A stretch of 64,000 nucleotides of DNA, taken from NCBI GenBank assembly GCA_963842725.1, contig CAWJHN010000004.1, forward strand, positions 1,426,001-1,490,000. The letters run 5' to 3'. Numbering within the stretch: position 1 is the stretch's first letter; each line of letters opens with the position of its first letter. A program made the translations under genes and the position numbers. The notes below the pieces were generated by a model. It was not told the DNA's origin and did not search any database. It saw only the letters and a list, made by a program, of their open reading frames with translations. This DNA is from UBA10649 sp963842725 (GTDB taxonomy: Bacteria; Actinomycetota; Actinomycetes; S36-B12). Shown here one piece after another: positions 24,440 through 33,549 of this stretch.

Positions 24440-25327
24440 TCAGCGGACCATGGGGCTGGCTCCGACACGGCCGACCGCACGCGCGGCGAGGGCCTGCCCC
24501 GAGGCGACGGCCGAACCCAGGTCGCGACCTGCCGTCCACGCCGGGAGGAACCCCGCTGCGAAGGCGTCACCCGCCCCCGTGGTGTCCAGGACCTCGCAGG
24601 CGAGGGCAGGGGCGTCGACCGAGCCGGCGGCGGATCGGGCCACGACGCCGTAGGAGCCCCGTTTGACGACCACGACGGGCACGATCCGGGACAGCAGGTC
24701 CAGGGCCGCGAATGGGTCGTCCGCGCCGCTGAGGACCGCCGCCTCCTGTGCGTTCGCGATCAGCACGTCGATGTCGGGGAGCAGGTCGGTGAACAGGTCG
24801 AGCGCACCGCGGAGCGGACCGGAGGAGGACGGATCGAGGCTGCACGTGGCCCCGACGCGGCGGGCCTCGGCGATGGCGGCCAGGCCCGTCGCACGGCACC
24901 CAGGGTTGAGCAGCGTGTAGCCGGACAGGTGCAGGTGACCACCGGCGGGTATGGCTCCCTGGGTCACCGACGTGACGGGCAGGTCTGAGTTCGCCCCCGA
25001 GTCCGGCAGCATGGTGCGCTCGTGCCGTACATCGACGATGACCACGCAGGTGCCGGTCGGCAGGCTCGCGCTGACGTGCAGTCGGTGGTCGACCCCGAGC
25101 GTGTCGAGTTCAGCGCGCACGCGATCGCCGAAGGCATCCGCGCCGATCGAGCCGACGAACGTCACCGGCGTGCCGGACCAGGCCATCCAGGCGGCCGTGT
25201 TGGCAGCGGACCCGCCCGGCTGCAGCGACACCCGGGCGGGCGTGTCGCTGGCATACGCGATCTCCGTCTCGATCATGGCCGTCACGTCCATCATGACGTC
25301 GCCCACGACCACGCACGGCCTGGCCAT
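24440..25327 (-). CDS. psuK: PfkB-family sugar kinase, probable pseudouridine kinase
   Basis: 295 residues of the ribokinase/PfkB family. It has the N-terminal GG motif (QPGGSAANTAAWMAWSG), and the C-terminal signature DTTGAGDAFAAGF with catalytic Asp254. Substrate is inferred from context: it starts 26 bp after psuG on the same strand, and PsuK phosphorylates pseudouridine to the PsuG substrate. Other PfkB specificities (adenosine, ribose) are not excluded by sequence alone. Confidence 0.8.
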   Translation of the reverse strand: MARPCVVVGDVMMDVTAMIETEIAYASDTPARVSLQPGGSAANTAAWMAWSGTPVTFVGSIGADAFGDRVRAELDTLGVDHRLHVSASLPTGTCVVIVDVRHERTMLPDSGANSDLPVTSVTQGAIPAGGHLHLSGYTLLNPGCRATGLAAIAEARRVGATCSLDPSSSGPLRGALDLFTDLLPDIDVLIANAQEAAVLSGADDPFAALDLLSRIVPVVVVKRGSYGVVARSAAGSVDAPALACEVLDTTGAGDAFAAGFLPAWTAGRDLGSAVASGQALAARAVGRVGASPMVR

Positions 25328-25353
25328 CGGGCAGTCGGCTCCCCGGTCGATCG

Positions 25354-26343
25354 TCAGTCCTCGGGATCGTCGGGCTCGACGATCCCGCTTCCGAGCCGGG
25401 CGTCCGCGACCGCGATGCGGGCCGCGAGCTCGGCGTTGCGCACGATGATCTGCTCGTTGACGATCAGGCTCTTGCCGTGGGTCGCGCGGTGGAAGTGGTC
25501 GAGGAGGAACGGCGTCACGTCCTTGCCGGTTACGTTCCGGGCCGCGGCCAGGCGCAGCCCCTCCTCGAGCACCCGGTCGTGCAGGTCGGGGTCGAGCTGC
25601 TCGTCCTCGGGCAGGGGGTTGGCGACCACGAGAGCGGACGGAATCCGCAGGATGTTGCGGACCTGCATGATGTCGGCTACGTCGGCGGCCTCGTCGGCGG
25701 ACCAGTAGACGGTGAAGCCGGAGTCGGTCAGGTAGAAGCCCGGGAATCGCTTGGTGCCGTACGCAAGGACTCCGACGTTCAACGTCTCGAGCCGCTCGAG
25801 GGTCGCCCCCACGTCGAGGATCGACTTGACCCCGGAGCACACCACCGTGATGGGGGTCACCGCGAGCGTGTTGAGGTCAGCGGACTCGTCCCAGCTGTCG
25901 CGGGCCTGTCGATGGACGCCTCCGAGCCCGCCCGTCGCGAACACGCGGATCCCCACCAGCGATGCCAGGTGGCTGGTCGCCGCCACGGTCGTGGCCCCGC
26001 ACCCGCGCCGGCTGACCAGGGTGGCGATGTCTCGGACGCTCACCTTGACGACGTCGTCGCGGTTGGCAACCTGGTCGAGCGCACTTGCGTCCAGTCCGAC
26101 GTGCACCCGTCCGTCGAGGATGGCCACGGTTGCGGGAACGGCCCCGCGCGACCGGACGATGTCCTCGACCTCCGTGGCCACCCGAAGGTTCTCGGGCCGG
26201 GGGAGACCGTGGCTGATGATGGTTGATTCGAGGGCGACGACGGCCGAGCCTCGCTCGATCGCCTCCTGTACCTCGTCCGAGACCTCGATGAGCGGCGGGA
26301 CAGGGGCAGGGACGGGGCTGGGACGGGCCGTGGAGTTCGTCAC
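25354..26343 (-). CDS. psuG: Pseudouridine-5'-phosphate glycosidase
   Basis: 329 residues. VVALESTIISHGLPRPENL, GCGATTVAATSHLASLVGIRVFATGGLGGVHR, CSGVKSILDVGATLERLETL and GFYLTDSG are all conserved PsuG blocks, including the ligand-binding ATGGLGGVHR loop. It splits pseudouridine 5'-phosphate into uracil and ribose 5-phosphate. The start is GTG, and TAGGGT on the minus strand (26355-26350) ends 6 nt before it, predicting a leaderless transcript. It is divergent from the GNAT fusion gene with 80 bp between starts. Confidence 0.92.
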   Translation of the reverse strand: MTNSTARPSPVPAPVPPLIEVSDEVQEAIERGSAVVALESTIISHGLPRPENLRVATEVEDIVRSRGAVPATVAILDGRVHVGLDASALDQVANRDDVVKVSVRDIATLVSRRGCGATTVAATSHLASLVGIRVFATGGLGGVHRQARDSWDESADLNTLAVTPITVVCSGVKSILDVGATLERLETLNVGVLAYGTKRFPGFYLTDSGFTVYWSADEAADVADIMQVRNILRIPSALVVANPLPEDEQLDPDLHDRVLEEGLRLAAARNVTGKDVTPFLLDHFHRATHGKSLIVNEQIIVRNAELAARIAVADARLGSGIVEPDDPED

Positions 26344-26349
26344 GGATCG

Positions 26350-26417
26350 ACCCTACCCGCGGCCCCTGCGCGGGTGTTGCGGGGCGGGTCGCTCCGCGAT
26401 TCGCGGGCCGCCACAAT
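26350..26417. promoter_or_regulatory. Divergent leaderless promoters of psuG and the GNAT fusion gene
   Basis: Minus-strand TAGGGT (26355-26350) is 6 nt before the psuG GTG. Plus-strand CACAAT (26412-26417) is 6 nt before the GTG at 26424. Both transcripts would start at or near the initiation codon. Confidence 0.5.
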
Positions 26418-26423
26418 GGTCTC

Positions 26424-28826
26424 GTGACCGACGCCGAGTACCCGATGGCGTGGGAGGCGGACGTCCTCCTGCGGAACGGCCGCCCGGTCCATCTGCGCCC
26501 CATCACCCCGGGCGACGCCGACGAGCTGCGCACGTTCCATCGCAGCCTCTCGGATCGGACGGTCTACTTCCGGTTCTTCTCCGCCAAGCCGGAGCTGACG
26601 GACCGCGACGTGGAGTACTTCACGCACGTGGACCACGTCGACCGGGTCGCGCTGGTGGCCCTGGACTCGGGCTCCATCATCGGCGTCGGGCGATTCGACG
26701 CCCTCGGCGACGGTCGGGCGGAGGTGGCCTTCGTCATCCGAGACGACCTGCAGGGCCTGGGCCTGGGGTCCGTCCTCCTCGAGCACCTGGCGGCGGCGGC
26801 CCGCGAGCGCGGGGTGACCCGCTTCGTCGCAGAGGTGCTGCCCGAGAACCACCGGATGATCGCCACCTTCCGCGAGGCCGGCTTCGAGGTGCGGCAGCGC
26901 CGCGAGGACGACGTCCTGGCGGTGTCGTTCGATATCGAGCCCACCGCGAACAGCCGGGCCGTGATGGCCGCGCGGGAGCACCGGGCGGAGGCCAGATCGG
27001 TGCATCGGCTGCTGCACCCCAAGCGCGTCGCCGTCGTGGGCGCGTCGCGATCTCCCGGCGGACTCGGCCACGAGCTCCTCCGGCACCTGGTCGCGGGCGG
27101 CTACCGGGGCGAGCTCGTCGCGGTCCACCCCGAGGTCAGCGAGATCGCCGGAGTGCGGTGCGTGCGCCAGCTCGGCGACGTCGGCGACACGATCGATCTC
27201 GCGGTCGTGGTGGTCCCCGCCCGTGCTGTCTCCGCCGTCATCGCCGACGCCGCGCGAGCCGGCGTGCACGGGCTGGTCGTGGTGTCCGGCGGCTTCGGTG
27301 ACGCGGGCGGCGATGGTCCCGAGCTCCAGGCGCAGCTCGTCGCGGCGGTGCACGGGACGGGAATGCGGCTGGTGGGCCCCAATGCCCTCGGCCTGATCAA
27401 CACGGACCCCGACATCCGGCTCAACGCGTCGCTGGTCGCCACGATGCCGCCCGCCGGGCGGGTGGGCTTCTTCAGCCAGTCCGGTGCCCTGGGCGGGTCG
27501 ATCCTTGACCGGTTCGGCCGAGCGGGCCTGGGCCTTTCCACCTTCGTCTCGGCGGGCAATCGGGCCGACATCTCCGGAAACGACCTCCTGCAGTACTGGG
27601 AGGAGGACCCGCACACCGACCTGGTGATGCTGTACCTGGAGACGATCGGGAACGCGCGCAAGTTCGCGCGCATCGTGCACCGGCTGTCGGCCAAGAAGCC
27701 GGTGGTCATGGTGCGCACCGGTGGTGCCGGGCAGCGGCACCCTCTCGGGCATGCCGTGCGCAGCACGCAACTGAGCCAGCGAGCTGTCGACGACATCCTG
27801 GGCGACTGCGGCCTGATCATCGTCGAGAGCATCGACCACATGATCGACGTCGCGAGGATCGCATCCGCGCAGCCGCTCCCCACGGCGTCCACGATCGCCG
27901 TCGTGGGCAACAGCGACGCGCTGGCCGTGATGGCCATCAACGGCTGCGATCGATCCTCGCTGTCGGTCGTGGGCACCCCGGCCACCTTCGCACGGCAGGA
28001 GTCTCCCGAGGCCTATGAGTCGGCGATTCGGGCGGCGTTCGCGGATCCGGCCGTCGGCGCCGTGCTGGCCATCTACGTCCCGCCGATCGAGCAGGTCTCG
28101 GCGGCCGACATCCGCGCGACGCTGCGGCGCTGCGCCGAGATGCACGGCGGCATGGCGGCGCCCAAGCCGCTGATCGCCGTCATCGGGGGGACCGATGACC
28201 GCGCCACGCCATCCGACGTCCCCGCCTTCCGCGACGTCGAGGACGCGCTGCGGGCGCTCAGCGCGGTCGCGAGGTATGCCGAGTGGAGGCGCGGCCCCGC
28301 AGCGCGCGACGCCGACACGGATGCCGGGACACCCCCGCCCCCGCTGGCCGCCGGCGTGCTGCACGACGCCGAGGCCGTCCGCGTGCTCCGCGAGGCGGGA
28401 GTCGGCATCGCCCTCGACCCGACGCAGGAGCAGGGACTGCTGGGCCTGCGCGTCCGCCTGGTGGACGACCCCTTGTACGGTGCCGTCGTCGTGGTCGGGG
28501 TGGACGACCCGGTCGCAGAAGCCCTAGACGATCGGTCCTACCGGCTGGCGCCGGTCAGCCTCGAGGCGGCCGTCGGGATGCTGGGCGAGCTGGCATCGCT
28601 CACCGTCGTGACCAGGAACCAGCCCGCTGCGGTCGCCGACCTGGTGGGAGCCGCTGGCCGCTGCATCCTCGAGATCAGCCAGCTGGCCGTGTCCCATCCC
28701 GAGGTGTCCGCGGTCGACGTGCGACACCTCCACGGCGACGAGGATGGCACGGTCACCGCGATCGAGCTCACGGTGGTCGTCGCCGAGAGCGCCACGACGG
28801 TGGAGCCCCCGGCCCGTCGCATGTGA
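26424..28826 (+). CDS. GNAT acetyltransferase fused to acyl-CoA synthetase (ADP-forming)-like domains
   Basis: 800 residues. Residues 15-170 are a GNAT domain (VHLRPITPGDADELRTFHRSLSDRTVYFRFF; acetyl-CoA loop RDDLQGLGLGSVLLEHL). A CoA-binding Rossmann domain follows (RVAVVGASRSPGGLGHELLRHL), then the ligase-CoA domain (VGFFSQSGALGGSILDRFG, SAGNRADISGNDLLQYWEED). Only the C-terminal tip of the ATP-grasp domain remains (GLRVRLVDDPLYGAVVVVG, DDRSYRLAPV); the ATP-binding half appears to be missing between VLREAGVGI and ALDPTQ. This fits protein lysine acetyltransferases of the Pat/AcuA-like group, in which the synthetase part is regulatory. Protein acetylation is inferred. Confidence 0.8.
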   Translation: MTDAEYPMAWEADVLLRNGRPVHLRPITPGDADELRTFHRSLSDRTVYFRFFSAKPELTDRDVEYFTHVDHVDRVALVALDSGSIIGVGRFDALGDGRAEVAFVIRDDLQGLGLGSVLLEHLAAAARERGVTRFVAEVLPENHRMIATFREAGFEVRQRREDDVLAVSFDIEPTANSRAVMAAREHRAEARSVHRLLHPKRVAVVGASRSPGGLGHELLRHLVAGGYRGELVAVHPEVSEIAGVRCVRQLGDVGDTIDLAVVVVPARAVSAVIADAARAGVHGLVVVSGGFGDAGGDGPELQAQLVAAVHGTGMRLVGPNALGLINTDPDIRLNASLVATMPPAGRVGFFSQSGALGGSILDRFGRAGLGLSTFVSAGNRADISGNDLLQYWEEDPHTDLVMLYLETIGNARKFARIVHRLSAKKPVVMVRTGGAGQRHPLGHAVRSTQLSQRAVDDILGDCGLIIVESIDHMIDVARIASAQPLPTASTIAVVGNSDALAVMAINGCDRSSLSVVGTPATFARQESPEAYESAIRAAFADPAVGAVLAIYVPPIEQVSAADIRATLRRCAEMHGGMAAPKPLIAVIGGTDDRATPSDVPAFRDVEDALRALSAVARYAEWRRGPAARDADTDAGTPPPPLAAGVLHDAEAVRVLREAGVGIALDPTQEQGLLGLRVRLVDDPLYGAVVVVGVDDPVAEALDDRSYRLAPVSLEAAVGMLGELASLTVVTRNQPAAVADLVGAAGRCILEISQLAVSHPEVSAVDVRHLHGDEDGTVTAIELTVVVAESATTVEPPARRM

Positions 28827-28915
28827 TCGCGCGACGAACCCGCGTCGCGTCGACACCGGGCGCCCGCTCCGGGCGGACGGCTGCCGCCGGGTCCGCGGAG
28901 TGGAAGAATGGCCCC

Positions 28916-29500
28916 ATGACGGACTCGGCTCTTGCCCACCAGCTGCGCACGGACATCCAGCGATCGGGCTACTACCCCGACCTGGTGGCTGATGCGTTGG
29001 AGACCGCACTGGCCGGAGAGCCCCTGTCGTCGTACGTCGTGCACCACGAGGCCACGTTCGATCGCGACGAGCTGCGTCGGCATGTCACCGTCCTCGCGCT
29101 GACCCCGACCCGGCTGATCGTCGGGCACACGGACGAGCACCCCATCGACGAGACCAATCCGAAGCCGTACGCGTCCGCGTCGACCGAGGCCGTGCGGATC
29201 GAGCGCGTCGACTCGGTCGTCGTGACCCGGGTGGTCAGCGACCCGGCCACGCACCAGGCAGGGGGACCGGCCGCGGAGGTCGTCCTGACGATCGGATGGG
29301 GGGCTGTGAGCCGGATCGACCTCGAGCCGGCGACCTGCGGAGACCCCCAGTGCGAGGCCGACCACGGCTACACCGGCACCGCCAGCAACGACGACCTGTC
29401 CGTCCGGGTGTCCGAGGCGGCCGACGGCGCCCCGGTCGTGCGGCAGGTGCTCGCATTCGCGGCGGCGCTCTCCCAGTCGACCGCCGATCGAGCCCGCTGA
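28916..29500 (+). CDS. DUF5998 family protein
   Basis: 194 residues. LRTDIQRSGYYPDLVADALETALAGEPLSSYVVHHEATFDRDELRRHVTVLALTPTRLIVGHTDEH is the conserved actinobacterial DUF5998 start, and the acidic CGDPQCEADHGYTG stretch is also conserved. The fold resembles PH-like/phosphodiesterase-regulatory domains by sequence rhythm only; its function is unknown. An AAGAAT box ends 6 nt before the ATG. It is followed 6 nt later by the phosphodiesterase gene, which it accompanies in many actinobacteria. Confidence 0.83.
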   Translation: MTDSALAHQLRTDIQRSGYYPDLVADALETALAGEPLSSYVVHHEATFDRDELRRHVTVLALTPTRLIVGHTDEHPIDETNPKPYASASTEAVRIERVDSVVVTRVVSDPATHQAGGPAAEVVLTIGWGAVSRIDLEPATCGDPQCEADHGYTGTASNDDLSVRVSEAADGAPVVRQVLAFAAALSQSTADRAR

Positions 29501-29506
29501 GGCAGA

Positions 29507-30603
29507 GTGACCCACGCGACCCTGGCCGACGTCGGGACGTCGGCGGCCGCGGCCGTGGGCGTGCCGGGGTTTGCGGACGTGCTCGGGATCGGGCCGTGCC
29601 GCCACGTCATCGTGCTGCCTGATCGACGGGCTCGGCTGGAACGCCCTGCAGGCCCACCGCGACCGGGCCCCCACCCTGATCTCTCTCGCCGGACGGCCCA
29701 TCAGCGCGCCCTTCCCGTCGACCACGCCGGTGGGGCTCGGTTCGCTGGGCACCGGACTCCTGCCCGGCATGCACGGCCTGGTGGGGGCGTCGTTCGTGCT
29801 GCCGGAGACCGATGCGGCTCCTGATCCCGCTGCACTGGGGCGACGATCCCTGCCCCATCGTGGTCCAGCCGGAGCCGACGGTGTTCGAGGCGGTGGCGCG
29901 CAGCGGCGTGACGATGGCGACCGTGTCCCCGGCCGCCTACCGGAACTCCGGACTCACGCGTGCCGTCCTGCGAGGGGGCGCCTACAGCGCGGCCGAGGAC
30001 GTCGCGGCGCGCGTGGAAGCGGTGCGCGAGCAGGTCGCCTCGCCCCGGCGCACGTACACCTACGTCTACTGGCCGGAGCTGGATCGCATCGGTCACGAGT
30101 TCGGGGTCGGCAGCGCGACGTGGCGCGACTCACTGGCCCGCGCGGACGACTCTGGTGCGAGCGGATGATCGTCCGACCTGCCCAGCGGAACCGCGGTCGT
30201 CGTGACGGCCGACCACGGCATGGTCGACTGCCCGGTGGACCGTCGGGTGGCGATCGAGGACAGCCCCGTCCTCATGAACGGGATCGAGCGCGTCGCGGGC
30301 GAGCCTCGGGCGCGCCATCTCTACGTGGCGCCGGGGGCAGCGCTCGACGTGCAGGCGGCGTGGCGGCACGAACTGTCGGATCGGGCCGAGATCGTGCGCG
30401 CTCCGAGGTCATCGAGCCGGGGGCTCATGGGTCCGATGGATCCCGTCATCGCCGACCGGATCGGCGACGTCATGGCGATCGCCGTGGGGGACACGCTGCT
30501 CGCGAGCCGCGTCGACTCGACCGTCTCGGGCCTGCTCGGGCAGCACGGTGCGCTGTCGCCGGACGAGGTGCTCATCCCGCTGCTGATGCATCGCGTCGGC
30601 TGA
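29507..30603 (+). pseudogene. Alkaline-phosphatase-superfamily nucleotide pyrophosphatase/phosphodiesterase, frameshifted
   Basis: Homologous sequence runs through three frames. It starts with GTG 29507 (TLADVGTSAAAAVGVPGFADVLG..CRHVIVL), continues as LIDGLGWNALQAHRDRAPTL..FPSTTPVGLGSLGTGLLPGMHGLVG, then IPLHWGDDPCPIVVQPEPTVFEAVARSGV and VYWPELDRIGHEFGVGS, and ends with VVVTADHGMVDCPVD..LMGPMDPVIADRIGDVMAIA. The metal-site motifs (IDGLGW with Thr in PSTT, DRIGHEFG, TADHGM) are all present. Apparent extra bases: C at 29618/29619, G at 29816/29817, and three within 30150-30175 that create a TGA at 30166. Removing those five restores one frame of about 360 residues. Consensus error is more likely than decay. 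Confidence 0.75.
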
Positions 30604-30627
30604 CATCGGGTCTGGCACGATGTGCCC

Positions 30628-31284
30628 GTGGCTGAGCTGATCTTCTACGCAGGGACGATGGACTGCGGCAAGTCGACGCTCGCCCTCCAGACCGATCACA
30701 ACCACTCCTCGCGCGGCCGGGCCGGGATCGTGTTCACACGCCTCGACCGGGCCGGCGAATCGGTGCTGTCCAGCCGGCTCGGGCTCGCGGTGCCCGCGGT
30801 CGAGGTCGACGAGACGCTCGACCTGCGCGCGTACGTCGTGGCGAAGCTGTCGGCGTGGCGTCCGGGTGGACTACCTGATCTGCGACGAGGCCCAGTTCTA
30901 CAGCGCCGAGCAGGTGGAGCAGCTGGCGTCCGTGGTCGACGAGCTCGGCGTCGACGTGTACGCCTTCGGCATCATGACGGACTTCCAGACCAGGCTCTTC
31001 CCGGGATCGGCACGGCTGGTCGAGCTGGCGGACCGGGTGCAGGTGCTGCAGGTCGAGGCCCTGTGCTGGTGCGGCGCGCGCGCGATTCACAACGCCCGCA
31101 CGATCGACGGCGAGATGGTCGTCGAGGGCAGCCAGGTCATGGTGGGCGACACCGACGACGGGCATGTCGACGCACAGTCGCATACGAGGTGCTGTGCCGT
31201 CGTCACTACCGGACCCGCACGACGGCGGCTCGCGCCGAGCCGGCGCACATGTCGGCGCAGCCGCTGCCGTTCACCGAGGCGTGA
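30628..31284 (+). pseudogene. tdk: Thymidine kinase, frameshifted
   Basis: Type II (zinc-ribbon) thymidine kinase that phosphorylates thymidine in salvage. The Walker A is GTMDCGKST, the lasso-preceding segment YLICDEAQFYS holds the Walker B and catalytic Glu, FQTRLFPGSARLVELAD binds the nucleoside, and CWCGARAIHNAR with CRRHY supply the zinc Cys ligands. An extra G in the GGG at 30864-30866 shifts the frame between AKLSAWRP and VDYLICDEAQ. A second shift near 31175 (extra CA, or one base lost) lies before VAYEVLCRRHYRTRT. GTG 30628 is 6 nt after a CACGAT box. All functional motifs survive, so the gene may be intact in the organism. Confidence 0.8.
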
Positions 31285-31295
31285 CTGGGTAGGGC

Positions 31296-32189
31296 CTACT
31301 CGTCGGTCTTGGCGCCGAAGAGGATCTCGTCCCAGCTCGGCACGCTGGCCCGGCCCTTGCGCTGCTTGGGCTTGCGGGCGGCCGGCTTCGGTGTCGGCGC
31401 CTCGACCGGTGACTCGGCCGTCGAGTCCGCAGGGGCCTCGGACGCGCTCGGATGCGGGATGGTGATCGTCTCCGACGAGTGGTCCGTGGCCGGCGACTCA
31501 CCGCCGGTTTCCTCGTCATCGGCCGCGTCGGGCACCGCCATCAGGCGGGGCCGCGCCGCCTCGGACTCCTGGATGAGGGCTGCGGGTCGGTCCGCGATCA
31601 ACTCGAGGGCATCGCTGATGGCGTCCGATCGGTCCGTCCGCCGCGCGCCCATCAGGATCCGCGCCTGGTCGTCAAGGGGATGCAGATTCCGGCCCGCGTG
31701 GTCGTAGGTCCACTGCGCCGACTGGGGGCCCTCTGCGTCCTGGTAGGTCGCGGTGATCACCCACTTGCCGTCCTCGCGCCGCCAGGCATCCCAGGCGACC
31801 TCGACGTACTCGGGCTCACTGTCGAGCGCGGCGGCGGCGGCTTCGAGAAGGGTGGCGCCGCCACCGGATCGTCGGACCTCGACGGCCTGCGCCTGCTCGG
31901 CGATGTAGGCGCGCTCGGCCAGCAGGGGCTCGGCGTAGCGGAGCACCTTGTCGAGCGGCCAGCCGGTCTCGGCGGCGATCACCTCAGCAGAGGCGCCACC
32001 GCGGACGCGAGCCTGGATCTCCCGAGGGCTGAACGATTGCAGGGCCATCTCCAACTGACGTGACAGGTCGAGCTCGGATACCGCGACGAGGCGCGGGTCG
32101 TTCGCTACGAGGAACTTAGCGCCTTTGCTGTCGGAAAGGATGACACCGTCGCCATTTGGTGTCGTGCCGATGATGGTGAGCCGCCTCAC
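31296..32189 (-). CDS. sepH: Septation protein SepH (DUF3071)
   Basis: 297 residues. The DUF3071 domain fills residues 1-160: VRRLTIIGTTPNGDGVILSDSKGAKFLV, LDLSRQLEMALQSFSPREIQARVRGGASAEVIAAETGWPLDKVLRYAEPLLAERAYIAEQAQ (a helix-turn-helix core), then EVAWDAWRREDGKWVITATY. The rest is low-complexity and acidic/proline-rich, ending in a basic KPAARKPKQRKGRASVPSWDEILFG tail. SepH stimulates FtsZ assembly at division in Streptomyces and mycobacteria. GGAGG precedes the GTG; the start overlaps the stop of the MFS gene (GTGA). Confidence 0.92.
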   Translation of the reverse strand: MRRLTIIGTTPNGDGVILSDSKGAKFLVANDPRLVAVSELDLSRQLEMALQSFSPREIQARVRGGASAEVIAAETGWPLDKVLRYAEPLLAERAYIAEQAQAVEVRRSGGGATLLEAAAAALDSEPEYVEVAWDAWRREDGKWVITATYQDAEGPQSAQWTYDHAGRNLHPLDDQARILMGARRTDRSDAISDALELIADRPAALIQESEAARPRLMAVPDAADDEETGGESPATDHSSETITIPHPSASEAPADSTAESPVEAPTPKPAARKPKQRKGRASVPSWDEILFGAKTDE

Positions 32190-33505
32190 GATTCCTCCCA
32201 CCTCCCCCCTGATGCATCGGGATCGTCCACGATTCCCCCGGCACCCGGACCGGGGACGGGGTCATCGTTCCACGTGGGGACCGGCAGCGGCTGCCGGCGG
32301 CCCTCGGACGCGCGCCGCAGGGCGCCCTGGCCGATAGCCGCGGTCACGCAGGCGGTAGCAGCGCACACGCATGGCAGGACGAAGGACCAGGTCGTGCCAT
32401 GACTGTCGATCACGACGCCGGCCACCGCTGCTCCGGCCGAGAACCCGACAGCCAGTCCCGAGTTGGTCCAGGTCAGGCCCTCGGTGAGCAGGGTCGGCGG
32501 CACCAGTCGCTCCGTGAGGGAGAACACCGCGATGAGCGCCGGTGCGACGGCGATGCCGGCGACGAAGGTGGACACCGCGAGGGTGGGAAGCGACTTGACG
32601 AAGGGCGCCGGGACGAGGATCAGGGTGAGCAGTCCGGTGAGCAGCAGCACCTGGCGCGGAAGGGGGAGGCGCCAGTGCCGTGATCCGAAGTAGATCCCGC
32701 CCAGCATCGAGCCGACCGCCCAGAGCCCCAGGATCAGGCCCGCAGCCTCCGAGCGCCCGGCCTGCTCGGCGAAGGCGACGACGGAGACCTCGTACGTCCC
32801 GAAGACGCCGCCCACGCCGAGGGCGCCCACGACCATCGTGGCCATGCCGGGCAGGGCCAGCGCCCCGCGGCGGGGCCGGTCGACAGGAGAACCGGGGGAC
32901 AGGGAGGCGGACGAGGGCGGCTCGGTGCGGCGCTGGAAGGCCAAGGCCAGGGATCCGGCGACCGCGATGACCGCCGCCACGATGAGAGGGGCCGGCAGGG
33001 CGATCTGGAAGGCCAGGAAGGCCGTCAGCAGCGGCCCGATGGAGAAGATGAGCTCGTCGATGATGCTTTCGAGGGCGAACGCGCTGCGGAGCCGGTCGCC
33101 GTCGGGGGCCGCATGGGCCCAGCGGGCCCGGACCATCGAGCCGATCGCCGGCTGGGACGCCCCGGCCGCTGCGACGGCGAGGATCTGCACGGCGAGCGGT
33201 GCACCCAGCTCGACACAGGCGACGAAGGCCACGAGACCGAGGCCGTGCACGATCGCGAGCCCCGGCAGCAGGCGATGCTGTCCGAGCCGATCGACCCAGC
33301 GGCTGCTGACCAGGGCACCGAATGCCGCGCACAGCTGGAAGGCGGCGGACAGGATGCCGGCCAGGGCGTACGACCCCGTTGTCGCGCTGATCAGCAGGAC
33401 GATGCCCAGTCCGTCCATGGCTATCGGCAGGCGAGCCACGAAGCCGCTCGCCGAGAACTGCCAGGCGCCGGGCAGTTGCAGCGCCCTGCGGTAGGTGGTC
33501 AGCAC
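32186..33505 (-). CDS. Major facilitator superfamily transporter
   Basis: 439 residues with about 12 hydrophobic segments. The loop between helices 2 and 3 reads SSRWVDRLGQHRLLPG, the MFS loop motif in a GxxxDRxGRR-like form. It resembles the exporter-type MFS of actinobacteria; no substrate can be assigned. GTG 33505 is preferred since TAGCGT lies 7 nt upstream; the frame is open 10 codons further. It is divergent from suhB (44 bp between starts), and its stop overlaps the sepH start, so sepH is probably expressed with it. Confidence 0.8.
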   Translation of the reverse strand: MLTTYRRALQLPGAWQFSASGFVARLPIAMDGLGIVLLISATTGSYALAGILSAAFQLCAAFGALVSSRWVDRLGQHRLLPGLAIVHGLGLVAFVACVELGAPLAVQILAVAAAGASQPAIGSMVRARWAHAAPDGDRLRSAFALESIIDELIFSIGPLLTAFLAFQIALPAPLIVAAVIAVAGSLALAFQRRTEPPSSASLSPGSPVDRPRRGALALPGMATMVVGALGVGGVFGTYEVSVVAFAEQAGRSEAAGLILGLWAVGSMLGGIYFGSRHWRLPLPRQVLLLTGLLTLILVPAPFVKSLPTLAVSTFVAGIAVAPALIAVFSLTERLVPPTLLTEGLTWTNSGLAVGFSAGAAVAGVVIDSHGTTWSFVLPCVCAATACVTAAIGQGALRRASEGRRQPLPVPTWNDDPVPGPGAGGIVDDPDASGGRWEES

Positions 33506-33549
33506 AAGGCGGACGCTACCGCTGCGCCCGGGCACGGCAGGATGGGACC

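Noticed and set aside
30628..31284. Programmed frameshifting in thymidine kinase
   Set aside because: No slippery heptamer is present, two shifts of different size are needed, and the neighbouring gene has the same defect pattern; sequence error or decay is simpler.
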